A stretch of DNA of 64,000 nucleotides from CAWJEL01 sp964647255 (GTDB taxonomy: Bacteria; Chloroflexota; Anaerolineae; CG2-30-64-16): positions 37,352 to 101,351 of the forward strand of contig CAZYGI010000005.1 in assembly GCA_964647255.1 (NCBI GenBank), given 5' to 3'. Position 1 is the stretch's first letter, and every line of letters starts with the position of its first letter. Positions 16,200 through 24,525 of the stretch are shown piece after piece. A program made the position numbers and the translations under genes. The notes under the pieces are model-generated. The model ran no database searches. It was not told the DNA's origin and saw only the letters and a program-made list of their open reading frames with translations.

Positions 16200-16709
16200 A
16201 TGCCATTCTGGCGCACATATTACCATCTGGTATGGGCGACAAAGAATCGTGAACCGTTGATCGCACCGGAAATCGAGCCGCGCCTGTACGCGTATATCGT
16301 CCACAAAGCCGCCGAGTTGGGCGCGTTCGTCTACGTCATCAACGGGTGCACCGATCACATCCATCTGGTTGTCGCTATTCCGCCTCACGTCTCTGTTTCC
16401 GAACTGGTCAAGCACCTCAAAGGCGCCTCCTCCCACGATCTGAATCAACAGGGACTTGAAGACCATTTCGCCTGGCAGCGTGGCTATGGTGTCCTGACTC
16501 TGGGCCAGCGCCAGAAAGCCGATGCCGAGTTGTATGTGAAACAGCAAAAAGAGCATCATCGCACAGGCAGTGCCATCCAATGGCTCGAACATTGCGCGGA
16601 AACGGACGAGGGACCCGAAGAGCTGTCATCGCCGGCCGCATTTCAACCGGTGCCAGCGATACGCGAATCACAGTCGGCCTATGATTCTCTCGGTGAACCG
16701 GCGTTTTAG
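16200..16709 (+). CDS. Y1 (HUH) transposase, RAYT/IS200-like
   Basis: The 169-residue protein starts at ATG 16200, with AGGAGG eight bases upstream. It shows FWRTYYHLVWATKNREPLI at the start, the HUH motif DHIHLVV (H53, H55), and LYVKQQKEHH with candidate nucleophile Y112. These enzymes cut and join single-stranded DNA at hairpins. No TnpB and no clear IS605 ends are seen, and REP-like palindromes sit upstream, so I prefer a domesticated REP-associated transposase. The C-terminal 45 residues are an extra, polar tail. It follows the restriction locus. Confidence 0.88.
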   Translation: MPFWRTYYHLVWATKNREPLIAPEIEPRLYAYIVHKAAELGAFVYVINGCTDHIHLVVAIPPHVSVSELVKHLKGASSHDLNQQGLEDHFAWQRGYGVLTLGQRQKADAELYVKQQKEHHRTGSAIQWLEHCAETDEGPEELSSPAAFQPVPAIRESQSAYDSLGEPAF

Positions 16710-16742
16710 GCCGCTGAATTTGAGCCTGGGAGGGGACCTGCC

Positions 16743-17429
16743 ATGGGCATCACCATCTTCTATCGCGGCGCCCTACGCGACATGGACGACCTGCCGCAAC
16801 TGACGGCGTCGCTTCAGTTGGCATGCAGCCGGCTTGCATGGCCCTGCCGGCTCGTGGATGAGCGCGTCTTGGGGACTGGCGAACGCTTCAGGAGCACCGA
16901 GGTCGAGTCCGCTGACGGCATCCCCACCCACGCGCTAGAGGTCTACCTCGAGCCGGTGGACGACCACGTGCGAGGGGCCGTCATCTCGCCGCCCGGCTGC
17001 GAGACGCTACATCTCACCTTCAGCCGCACGGGCCGGCTGATTGAGTATGGCGCGGCGTTCGGCGAAAGCGCACCGGGGCGCTATGGTCTGATCAACGAAC
17101 ACCTCTTCACCAAGACCCAGTTCAGCTCCCCGGAGGTGCACATCCAGGTCTGCGAACTGCTGCGGATCGTTGAGCCGTTCATGGCCGAGTGGGAGGTAGT
17201 GGACGAGGGCGACTACTGGGGAACCTGGGATGAACAGACCCTCCGAGATACATGGGCGCGCTACGACGCCGCACTCTCCGCACTCTCCGATCCGGCGACG
17301 ATGCAGCAGTTCCTCAAGGACGCAGGGTTGGATATTGAGGTCACTGAGCCACCGGAGGTGGGCAAGTGGCTGTCGGCCCCGCAGCCGGCCTGGCGCGACG
17401 ATTGGGGCATCAGCGCCGGGGATAACTGA
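16743..17429 (+). CDS. Hypothetical protein
   Basis: This 228-residue soluble protein starts MGITIFYRGALRDMDDLPQ, with GGGAGGGG upstream. It is acidic, with no signal, membrane segment or cysteine motif. I do not recognise a family; the N-terminal MxITIxYRGxLxD pattern occurs in uncharacterised bacterial proteins sometimes found near defence loci. It lies between the transposase and the P450, with a separate TATAAT box after it. No function is proposed. Confidence 0.7.
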   Translation: MGITIFYRGALRDMDDLPQLTASLQLACSRLAWPCRLVDERVLGTGERFRSTEVESADGIPTHALEVYLEPVDDHVRGAVISPPGCETLHLTFSRTGRLIEYGAAFGESAPGRYGLINEHLFTKTQFSSPEVHIQVCELLRIVEPFMAEWEVVDEGDYWGTWDEQTLRDTWARYDAALSALSDPATMQQFLKDAGLDIEVTEPPEVGKWLSAPQPAWRDDWGISAGDN

Positions 17430-17531
17430 ACCGTCGGTTTTCCGTGCCCCCAGCGCCGGCTTCCATTTGTCCTGAATGGGACTATAATCAACGATTGAGT
17501 GATCGGTCAAGGTTAACCAGGAGAAACTATC

Positions 17532-18905
17532 ATGCCAAAACCCACACCCCCGTTCGTCTCGGGCGCACTGCCCACGCTAGGGCATGCCCTTGAGTTCCGT
17601 GAGGATCGGACCGCGCTGATACGCCGCGGGTTTGAGGAACACGGCAACATCTTTGCAATCAAGCTGGCCAACCAGAACGTCGCCATTCTGATCGGCCCGG
17701 AGAACCAGAAGGTCTTCTTCATGGAGACCGACAAGGCGCTGGGGATCCAGGCCCCTTACCGCTTCCTGCGCGCGATGTTCGGTGAGGTGCTCTTCCTGGC
17801 GCCGCACGACGTCTATCTGGAGCACCGCACGGTGACGCTGGAGGCGTTCCGCCGCGAGAAGATGCTGCATTACAGCGACGTGATGCAGGAGGTGGTGCAG
17901 CGCTGGCTTGATTCCCTCGGCGAGTCCGGCGAGATCGAGCTGATCAAAGAGATCACCCACCTGGTGCAGGAGGTGGCCGGCAACTGCTTCCTGGGCCCCG
18001 AGGTGCACCGCCAATTGGGCCGCGAGTTCTGGGATCACTACACCGACCTGGCGGCCGGGCTCGACCCGCTGCTGCCGCCCGACCTGCCGCTGCCCAAGTT
18101 CGCCCGCCGCGACCGGGCCAAGGCCGGGCTGCAGGCCGTCATCGGCCCGGTGATCACCGAGCGCCGCGCCAACCCCGACCGCTACGACGACTTCCTGCAA
18201 GACCTGGTCAACAAGCGGATGCCCGACGGCAGCCTGGCCGACGAGGAGCTGATCGTCAACCTGCTGGTCGGCCTGATGTTCGCCGGCCACGAGACGACCG
18301 CGGGGCAGGCCGCCTGGACGCTGATCCTGCTGCTGCAAAACCCGGACACCCTGCGGGTGGTGCAGGAGGAGATCGCGCGGGTGGCGCCCTACGGCACGCA
18401 CATTGACGCCCAGCGTTTAGCGCAGCTCGAGTATATCGGCTGGGCGGTGCGCGAGGTGGAGCGCATGCGGCCGTCGGTTGACCTGCTGATGCGCACCGTG
18501 GAGCAGGATCTGGAGGTCGGCGACTACCTGCTGCCGAAAGGCTGGCTGGCCCAGGTGGCGCAGGACATCGGTCACAACCTGCCCGGGCTCTTCGAGGATC
18601 CGGAGCGCTTCGACCCGCTGCGTTACGCACCCGGCCGTGCCGAGGACCGGCAGCACCGCTTCGCGCTGATCGGCTTCGGCGGGGGCACCCACAAGTGCAT
18701 CGGCATGAACTTCGCCAACAACGAGATGACCATCATCACCGCGCTGCTGTTTGGGCAGTTCGATGTCGAACTGGTGACGAAGCACCCGCAGGTCCACCGC
18801 GGGCTGGGCGCCAGCCGGCCGACCGCAACCGTGATCCGTTATCGCCGCAAGCCCCAGGCTGAGACGCTGTCTGCTGCCGCGACGCAGAGGGAGATTTCGT
18901 TATGA
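17532..18905 (+). CDS. Cytochrome P450
   Basis: The 457-residue protein has the oxygen-binding I-helix AGHETTAGQ, the K-helix ExxR (REVERMRP) and the heme loop FGGGTHKCIGMNFA with ligand Cys389. No N-terminal membrane anchor is seen, as usual for bacterial P450s. The overall pattern, including the MFAGHETT and GGGTHKCIG segments, is nearest to CYP51- or sterol/fatty-acid-type families, but the substrate is unknown. It overlaps the next gene, an SDR oxidoreductase, by ATGA, so the two probably act in one oxidation pathway. No ferredoxin gene is adjacent. A TATAAT box lies at 17483-17488. Confidence 0.93.
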   Translation: MPKPTPPFVSGALPTLGHALEFREDRTALIRRGFEEHGNIFAIKLANQNVAILIGPENQKVFFMETDKALGIQAPYRFLRAMFGEVLFLAPHDVYLEHRTVTLEAFRREKMLHYSDVMQEVVQRWLDSLGESGEIELIKEITHLVQEVAGNCFLGPEVHRQLGREFWDHYTDLAAGLDPLLPPDLPLPKFARRDRAKAGLQAVIGPVITERRANPDRYDDFLQDLVNKRMPDGSLADEELIVNLLVGLMFAGHETTAGQAAWTLILLLQNPDTLRVVQEEIARVAPYGTHIDAQRLAQLEYIGWAVREVERMRPSVDLLMRTVEQDLEVGDYLLPKGWLAQVAQDIGHNLPGLFEDPERFDPLRYAPGRAEDRQHRFALIGFGGGTHKCIGMNFANNEMTIITALLFGQFDVELVTKHPQVHRGLGASRPTATVIRYRRKPQAETLSAAATQREISL

Positions 18906-19819
18906 GCAAATCAGCGAAAACACTGTTTATCGGCGGTGCGCTGGTCGGGACGGCGGCCGGTCTCCTGTGGCAGCGGACGCGCGCCCAGCGCCGCCTCGCG
19001 GAGACGACCGATCCGGGCAACCGCTTCCTGCGGCAATACGGGCCGTGGGCGCTGGTCACCGGCGCGGCGCGGGCCGAGGGGCTGGGTTACAGCTTCGCCC
19101 GCCACCTCGCCGGCCGCAACTTCAACCTGGTGCTGGTTGATATCCGCGGCGATGCACTGGCCGAGCGGGCCGCGGAGCTCCGGGCCAAATACCTGGTGAA
19201 GGTGCGGCCGATCGTCCTCGACCTGGGCCGAGAGGATTTCCTGGCCGAGCTGCTGCCGCAGACCGCGGACATCACGGTGGGCATGGTGGTGTGCAACCAC
19301 ATGGCCACGCCCAAAGAGACGCCCACGATCATGGAGATGGACCTGGCGACGCATCACGCGCTGCTGAACATCAACGCCCGCGCATACACGTCGCTGATCC
19401 ATGCTTACGGCCGGCCAATGGTTGCCCGCGGCCGCGGGGGCATCGTGATCATCAGCTCGGGCGCGGGCTTGCAGACGGCGCCGTACACGGGGGCCTATTC
19501 GGCCAACAAAGCCTACCAGCGCGCGCTGGGCGAGGCGCTCTGGTACGAGCTCCGCGAGAGCGGGGTGGATGTGTTGGTGGCCGCGCCCGGCCTGATGGAC
19601 ACCCAGGGCGACGGCCTGGCCGGCTACCCGCAGTGGATGATTACCCCAGCCGAGCCGGTGGCCGTGGAAATCCTGGGCGCGCTGTCGCGGGGCCCGCTGG
19701 TCATCCCCGGCCCGGTCAACAAGCTGATGATGTTCGTGCAGACGCGACTGCTGCCGCGGCGGCTGGCCGTGGAGGCCACCGGCCGCTTCATGGCCGCGGG
19801 CCTGGGCAAAGACCAGTAA
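18902..19819 (+). CDS. Short-chain dehydrogenase/reductase
   Basis: The 305-residue protein is translationally coupled to the P450 (ATGA overlap). It has a hydrophobic N-terminal segment (LFIGGALVGTAAGLLW), then a Rossmann fold with cofactor loop VTGAARAEGLGYSFA (a variant TGxxxGxG), IVIISSGAGLQ (catalytic Ser) and YSANKAY (Tyr and Lys). The pattern is like membrane-associated 17-beta-hydroxysteroid or 3-ketoacyl reductases. It likely oxidises or reduces the P450 product. The substrate is unknown. Confidence 0.88.
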   Translation: MSKSAKTLFIGGALVGTAAGLLWQRTRAQRRLAETTDPGNRFLRQYGPWALVTGAARAEGLGYSFARHLAGRNFNLVLVDIRGDALAERAAELRAKYLVKVRPIVLDLGREDFLAELLPQTADITVGMVVCNHMATPKETPTIMEMDLATHHALLNINARAYTSLIHAYGRPMVARGRGGIVIISSGAGLQTAPYTGAYSANKAYQRALGEALWYELRESGVDVLVAAPGLMDTQGDGLAGYPQWMITPAEPVAVEILGALSRGPLVIPGPVNKLMMFVQTRLLPRRLAVEATGRFMAAGLGKDQ

Positions 19820-19824
19820 CGCGC

Positions 19825-19877
19825 AGTGACGACTTCAGTCATGATGTCACAATCGGTGAGCGACTGAAGTCGTCACT
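19825..19877. repeat. Palindromic repeat, CGACTTCAGTCG family (copy 1)
   Basis: AGTGACGACTTCAGTC (19825-19840) and GACTGAAGTCGTCACT (19862-19877) are perfect 16-base inverted arms with a 21-base loop, just after the SDR stop. The same core occurs three more times at 21771-21872. It may serve as a terminator or be a REP-like element. Confidence 0.75.
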
Positions 19878-20049
19878 ACAAATGCGCGTATTTACTTCGT
19901 GGCCTGTTCCAACAGCGCCTGGATGCCAGGGGCCATGCCGGCGTGGCGTGCCGGCCACGAGCGTGCCAGAATTCATCCAGATTCCCCGCACACCCATTCC
20001 CAGCCAAAACTTGACGTGCTCAGAAATGAGTGGTACCCTGCTGATACGA

Positions 20050-20066
20050 TAATTCCTATAGAATTA
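20050..20066. promoter_or_regulatory. Palindrome TAATTC-N5-GAATTA upstream of Rrf2 gene
   Basis: A perfect 6-base inverted repeat with a 5-base spacer lies 20 bases before the regulator's start. It is AT-rich in a GC-rich genome and overlaps the likely promoter, so it may be an autoregulatory operator. Confidence 0.45.
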
Positions 20067-20086
20067 CTATACTTTAGGGCAGTACG

Positions 20087-20566
20087 ATGAAACTCTCCAA
20101 ACGCGGCGAATACGGCCTACGGGCCATGGTGGATCTGGCGGGGCAAATGACGCCCGGCGGCGTGGTGCCCTTGAAGGCCATCGCGCAGCGCGAACAGATC
20201 CCGGCCAAGTTTCTAGAGCAGATCTTGCTGGCGTTGAAAAACGCCGGACTATTGGGCAGCAAGATGGGCATCGGAGGCGGTTATCACCTGGCCCGGCCGG
20301 CCGATCAGATCACCCTGGGCCAGATCGTACGCGTGCTCGACGGCCCGCTGGCGCCGATCCGCTGCGTGAGCAAGATGGCCTATGAGCCGTGCGCCTGCCC
20401 GGACGAGGCGACGTGCGGCCTGCGGCTGGTGATGCTCGACGTGCGCAACGCGATCAGCGACATCCTGGATCACACGACGCTGGCCGACACCGCGCGCCGC
20501 GTAGAGCAGGCCCGCAGCATCCTCCCATCGGAACCGATTGAGTCCGAGGCTGGGAATAGGTCATAG
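20087..20566 (+). CDS. Rrf2-family regulator with Fe-S-type cysteines
   Basis: The 159-residue protein begins MKLSKRGEYGLRAMVDLA, the Rrf2 winged-helix start, with QREQIPAKFLEQILLALKNAGLL as recognition region (KFLEQIL) and GGGYHLARP as wing. Four cysteines, C93, C102, C104 and C110, lie in the loop where IscR and NsrR bind Fe-S clusters, so it may sense iron-sulfur status, oxidants or sulfur supply. It is directly upstream of a PstSCAB-like transporter and a Cys/Met PLP enzyme; a palindrome between it and the transporter (20621-20643) is a candidate target. Confidence 0.9.
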   Translation: MKLSKRGEYGLRAMVDLAGQMTPGGVVPLKAIAQREQIPAKFLEQILLALKNAGLLGSKMGIGGGYHLARPADQITLGQIVRVLDGPLAPIRCVSKMAYEPCACPDEATCGLRLVMLDVRNAISDILDHTTLADTARRVEQARSILPSEPIESEAGNRS

Positions 20567-20608
20567 CTAAGCGTTTCCCATCATCCGAAGATACACACGT
20601 ATCGCACT

Positions 20609-20643
20609 TTTTGTATACAAAATCCTAGTATTTCACTAGGATT
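20609..20643. promoter_or_regulatory. Two overlapping palindromes upstream of the binding-protein gene
   Basis: TTTTGTATACAAAA (20609-20622) is a perfect 14-base palindrome. It overlaps AATCCTAGT (20621-20629) and ACTAGGATT (20635-20643), perfect arms with a 5-base spacer. They lie between the Rrf2 gene and the transporter start at 20672. Operator use is likely; a hairpin terminator is less likely because no T-run follows. Confidence 0.6.
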
Positions 20644-20671
20644 TATATGAGTTCAACTCGGAGGTTCTGCC

Positions 20672-21640
20672 ATGTTTAGACAACACCGATTGGCCGCCCT
20701 GCTAGGCGTACTCGCTCTCATTCTTCCGCTACTGGGCGGGTGCGGCGGGCAGCCTGCTGCGTCGAGCGGCGAATTGAAGGGCACGATCACAGTTTCCGGC
20801 GCGTTTGCGCTCTACCCGATGATGGTGCGTTGGGGCGAGGAGTTCGGCAAGCTGCACCCCGGCGTCCAGTTCGACATCTCGGCGGGCGGCGCGGGCAAGG
20901 GGATGACCGATGCGCTGAACGGCGCCGTCGAGATCGGCATGGTCTCCCGCGCGATCACGCCCGAGGAAGAGGGCAAGGGCGCGTTCTGGGTGGCGGTCAC
21001 CAAGGATGCCGTCTTCGGCGCGGTCAACGAGAAGAACCCGGTGCTTGCCGATCTCCGGGCCAAGGGCCTCAGCAAGGAGACGCTGATCGGCATCTACATT
21101 ACCGGCAGCGTCACCACCTGGGGCCAGGCAGTGGGCCGCCCCGAGATCACCGACCAGATCCACGTCTACACCCGCTCCGATTCGGCGGGCGCGGCGGAAA
21201 GCTGGGCAAAGTACCTGGGCAATAAAAAGCAGGAGGATCTCAAGGGCATCGGCGTCTCCAGCGATCCCGGCATCATGGATGCGGTGATTAAGGATCCGCT
21301 GGGCATCGGCTATAATAACCTCAACTACGCGTTCGATGCCAAGACGGGCCAGCCGGTGGCGGGGTCGTTCGTCCTGCCGCTCGATGCCAACGGCGACGGC
21401 GTGGCCGGCGAGGACGAACTGCTGCTGACCAAGGCCGCCGCGGTCCAGGCCGTGGCGGGCGGCAAGTATCCCTCCCCGCCCGCGCGGCTGCTCTATCTGG
21501 TCACCAAGGGCAAACCGGCCGGGCTGACCGAGACCTTCATCAAGTGGATCCTGGCCGATGGGCAGAAGCTCGTGGGCGAGGTCGGCTACGTGCCGCTGAC
21601 CCCGGAGCAGGTGGAAACGAGCAACGCCAGGCTGCAGTAG
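20672..21640 (+). CDS. PstS-like substrate-binding lipoprotein
   Basis: The 322-residue protein has a lipoprotein signal (ALLGVLALILPLLGGC) and a type II periplasmic-binding-protein fold: ITVSGAFALYPMMVRWGEEF, SAGGAGKGMTDALNG, VEIGMVSRAI and YTRSDSAGAAESWAKYL. It would capture an oxyanion outside the membrane for PstCAB-like permeases downstream. The segment GMVSRAI lacks the Asp used by E. coli PstS (Asp56) to tell phosphate from sulfate, though many PstS-like proteins share this. A GDGVAGEDELLL loop resembles a calcium site or insert. Ligand is therefore open: phosphate, sulfate or another oxyanion. Confidence 0.85.
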   Translation: MFRQHRLAALLGVLALILPLLGGCGGQPAASSGELKGTITVSGAFALYPMMVRWGEEFGKLHPGVQFDISAGGAGKGMTDALNGAVEIGMVSRAITPEEEGKGAFWVAVTKDAVFGAVNEKNPVLADLRAKGLSKETLIGIYITGSVTTWGQAVGRPEITDQIHVYTRSDSAGAAESWAKYLGNKKQEDLKGIGVSSDPGIMDAVIKDPLGIGYNNLNYAFDAKTGQPVAGSFVLPLDANGDGVAGEDELLLTKAAAVQAVAGGKYPSPPARLLYLVTKGKPAGLTETFIKWILADGQKLVGEVGYVPLTPEQVETSNARLQ

Positions 21641-21770
21641 AAACCCGACGCAGACCACGCAGATCTGCCTGATAGACTTTGTATATCATTTTCGGATTGC
21701 TGCCCACCACCTCGTCGCTGAAAATGCGCTGGATGGTGGTAGTACCTCGCCACCAAGAATTTGAGGGGGC

Positions 21771-21872
21771 GTAGTGGCGACTTTAGTCGCTTTTGGGTCG
21801 GCGACGAACGACTGAAGTCGTTACTACTATCCATCAAGACCAACGTGGCGACGTAGTAGCGACTTCAGTCGC
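21771..21872. repeat. Three CGACTTCAGTCG-family palindromic repeats
   Basis: Between the binding protein and the first permease lie AGTGGCGACTTTAGTCGC (21773-21790), an inverted copy ACGACTGAAGTCGTTACTACT split over 21808-21828, and GTAGTAGCGACTTCAGTCGC (21853-21872). Neighbouring copies can pair as alternative hairpins. They belong to the same family as 19825-19877. Confidence 0.75.
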
Positions 21873-21890
21873 ATTTTTGGGGAGAACCTC

Positions 21891-22868
21891 ATGGCCACAC
21901 AAGCCGCATCTGGGCCGCGGGCGGTTTCCGCCCGCGCTGCGACACGCTGGCGGCGGAGCCTGGACCGCGCCGCGAGCCGGTTCTTCCTCCTGCTGACTGC
22001 GCTGCCGGCGGCGCTTCTGGTTGCGATGCTGATCGCCCTGGTGGTGCGCACCTGGCCGATCCTGGAGAGCAACTCGCTCGGTGCGCTGCTGGCCGGGCGG
22101 ACCTGGCAGCCGTGGCAGAAGCTCTTTGGCTTCTATCCCTTCATCGCCGGCACCTTCTGGGTGACGTTCCTCGCCCTGTTGATCGCGGCCCCGCCCTCGC
22201 TGCTCATCGCGATCTATCTGATCGAATACGCGCGGCCGCGGACGCGCAACACGATGCGGCTGCTGCTCGACGTGCTGGCAGGCATCCCGTCCGTCATTTA
22301 CGGAGTGTGGGGCGTGATCGCCATCGTGCCGCTGGTCGGGAAGGTGCTGGAACCGGCGTTGAGCCGGATGCTGGGGTTCCTCCCGCTCTTCGCGGCCACG
22401 AACCCGACGGGGTACAGCCTGATCGCGGGCAGCATCGTACTGGCGGTGATGGTCACGCCGGTGATCATCGCGGTCACCTGCGAGGTGTTGGAGGCGGTGC
22501 CGAACGGACTGCGCGAAGCGGCGTTGGCGATCGGCTGCACCCGCTGGCAGGCGGTCAAGCACGTCGTGCTGCGCCGCGCTGCGCCGGGCGTGATCGCCGG
22601 CATCGTGCTGGGCTTCTCCCGCGCGTTCGGCGAGACGATGGCCGTGCTGATGGTGGTAGGCAATGTGCCGGCCGCGCCGACCTCGATCTTCGACGCCGCC
22701 TACCCGCTGACCGCGCTGATCGCCAACAACTTCGGCGAGATGATGTCCATCCCGCTGTACGATGCCGCGCTGATGGGCGCCGCGCTGATTCTGCTGGTGG
22801 TTGTCCTGGCGTTCAACATCGCCGCGGCGCTCTTCCTGCGCCAGGTGGTCAGGAGGACCGGACTATGA
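21891..22868 (+). CDS. pstC: PstC-like ABC permease
   Basis: The 325-residue integral membrane protein has about six transmembrane segments, GIPSVIYGVWGVIAIVPL and the cytoplasmic EAA-type loop (LREAALAIGCTRWQAVKHVVL) that docks to the ATPase, followed by GFSRAFGETMAVLMVVGN, all typical of PstC. It forms the channel with the next permease. It starts 20 bases after the last palindromic repeat and overlaps the next gene by ATGA. Confidence 0.92.
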   Translation: MATQAASGPRAVSARAATRWRRSLDRAASRFFLLLTALPAALLVAMLIALVVRTWPILESNSLGALLAGRTWQPWQKLFGFYPFIAGTFWVTFLALLIAAPPSLLIAIYLIEYARPRTRNTMRLLLDVLAGIPSVIYGVWGVIAIVPLVGKVLEPALSRMLGFLPLFAATNPTGYSLIAGSIVLAVMVTPVIIAVTCEVLEAVPNGLREAALAIGCTRWQAVKHVVLRRAAPGVIAGIVLGFSRAFGETMAVLMVVGNVPAAPTSIFDAAYPLTALIANNFGEMMSIPLYDAALMGAALILLVVVLAFNIAAALFLRQVVRRTGL

Positions 22869-23713
22869 GCAGAAAACACCTCGAAGAAGGCTGTTTCCTG
22901 GCGCTGATGCGTGCGTCATTCGTGTTAGTGATCGGCAGCCTACTGTTGATCCTGGCGACCGTCGTGATTCGCGGGCTGCCCGCGCTGAACTGGCAGATGA
23001 TCTCGCAAACCCCGAAGGGCGGCTTCTACCTGGGCAAGGAGGGCGGCATCCTTAACGCCATCCTCGGCTCGCTCTACCTGGCCGGCGGGGGCACGCTCCT
23101 GGCGCTCCTGCTGGCGCTGCCCATCGTGCTCTTCCTGAACGTCTATGCGCGAGGGGCGCGCTGGGCGGAGGTCGTGCGGCTGGCGCTGGACGTGATGTGG
23201 GGAGTGCCGTCCATCGTGTACGGCGCGTTCGGCTTCACCCTGATGCTGCTGGTGGGGCTGCGCGCCTCGCTCCTGGCCGGCATCCTTGTGCTGGCGCTGC
23301 TGGAGCTGCCGATCATGGCGCGGGCGATGGACGAGGTGCTCAAGATGATCCCGCACGACCTCAAGGAGGTCTCGTTTGCGTTGGGCGCGACGCGCTTCGA
23401 GGTGGCCTTCAAGGTGCTCGTGCGCCAGGCGCTGCCCGGCGCCGTCACCGGTGCGCTGCTGGCCTTCGGCCGCGGGATCGGCGACGCCGCTTCGGTGCTC
23501 TTCACCGCGGGGTACACCGACCGGCTGCCCACCTCGCTGCTGCGGCCAACTGCGTCGCTGCCGCTGGCGGTCTTCTTCCAGTTGAGCACGCCCTACCCCG
23601 AGGTGCGGCAGCGCGGCTATGCTGCGGCGCTGATCCTGACCCTCATCATCCTGGCCGTCAGCCTGGGTTCGCGCTGGCTGGCGAGCAGGCTGTCGAAGAA
23701 TGTGGTGAAGTAG
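22865..23713 (+). CDS. pstA: PstA-like ABC permease
   Basis: The 282-residue protein starts at ATG 22865 inside the stop region of the previous gene. It has about six transmembrane segments, WGVPSIVYGAFGFTLML and the loop LKEVSFALGATRFEVAFKVLVRQALPG (split: LKEVSFALGATRFEVAF), then AFGRGIGDAASVLFTAGYTD. These match PstA. It ends immediately before the ATPase gene with no gap. Confidence 0.92.
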   Translation: MSRKHLEEGCFLALMRASFVLVIGSLLLILATVVIRGLPALNWQMISQTPKGGFYLGKEGGILNAILGSLYLAGGGTLLALLLALPIVLFLNVYARGARWAEVVRLALDVMWGVPSIVYGAFGFTLMLLVGLRASLLAGILVLALLELPIMARAMDEVLKMIPHDLKEVSFALGATRFEVAFKVLVRQALPGAVTGALLAFGRGIGDAASVLFTAGYTDRLPTSLLRPTASLPLAVFFQLSTPYPEVRQRGYAAALILTLIILAVSLGSRWLASRLSKNVVK

Positions 23714-24481
23714 ATGGCTGAGAGACAAACCGGCGTACATTTCTCGGTGCGCAACTTGAACGTGAGCTACGGCAAGCAGCCGGCGCTGCGCGACATCAAC
23801 GTAGACATCCCGCGCGGGCAGATCACGGTGATCCTGGGTCCATCGGGCTGCGGCAAGACCACCCTGCTGAAGAGCCTGAACCGCCTGCTGGACATCACCG
23901 AGGGGGTGCGCGTGACGGGCCAGGTGCTGCTTGACGGCGAAGATGTCTACGCCCCCGGCGTGGACGTGACGGAGGTTCGCAAGCGCGCCGGCCTGCTGTC
24001 GCAGCGTCCTTCTCCGCTGCCCATGTCCATCTACGACAACGTCGCCTTCGGCCCGCGCGTCCACGGCACGGCCCGAGGTCGCGATCTGGACGCGCAGGTG
24101 CGGCACTATCTGGAGCTCGCCGGGCTGTGGGATGAGGTGAAGGATCGGCTGCACGCGCCGGCGACGCGGCTCTCCATCGGCCAGCAGCAGCGGCTCTGCC
24201 TGGCGCGCGGCCTGGCCGTGGAGCCGGAGGTGATCCTGGGCGATGAGCCGACCTCGGCGCTTGACCCCATCTCCGCGCAGCATATCGAGCACCGGCTGCT
24301 CGATTTGAAGGGACAATACACCGTCGTGTTGGTGACGCATATCCTGCGCCAGGCGAAGCGCCTGGCCGACCACGTGGTGTTCATGTATCTGGGCGACCTG
24401 GTCGAAGCCGGGCCAGCCAAAGAGATCTTCGCCAACCCGCGAGAAGAACGCACGCGCGCCTATTTGAGCGGGGAGTTTTAA
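23714..24481 (+). CDS. pstB: PstB-like ABC transporter ATP-binding protein
   Basis: The 255-residue ATPase has Walker A GPSGCGKTT (42-50), the Q-loop region LLSQRPSPLPMSIYDNVAFGPR, signature SIGQQQR (Ile for the usual Gly, as LSIGQQQR), Walker B ILGDEPTSALD and switch His in VLVTHILRQA. The order and the KSLNRLLD, PLPMSIYDNVAFGPR segments are PstB-type. It powers the PstCA-like channel. The start codon follows the permease stop directly, so translation is coupled. Confidence 0.92.
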   Translation: MAERQTGVHFSVRNLNVSYGKQPALRDINVDIPRGQITVILGPSGCGKTTLLKSLNRLLDITEGVRVTGQVLLDGEDVYAPGVDVTEVRKRAGLLSQRPSPLPMSIYDNVAFGPRVHGTARGRDLDAQVRHYLELAGLWDEVKDRLHAPATRLSIGQQQRLCLARGLAVEPEVILGDEPTSALDPISAQHIEHRLLDLKGQYTVVLVTHILRQAKRLADHVVFMYLGDLVEAGPAKEIFANPREERTRAYLSGEF

Positions 24482-24525
24482 CGTTGGAACGTTTAGGCGG
24501 CTAACCGCGCAGCAAGGGAGTTAAC

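Noticed and set aside
20621..20643. Intrinsic terminator of the Rrf2 gene
   Set aside because: The stem is AT-rich and has no T-run after it; the position before the next start and the overlap with a second palindrome fit an operator better.
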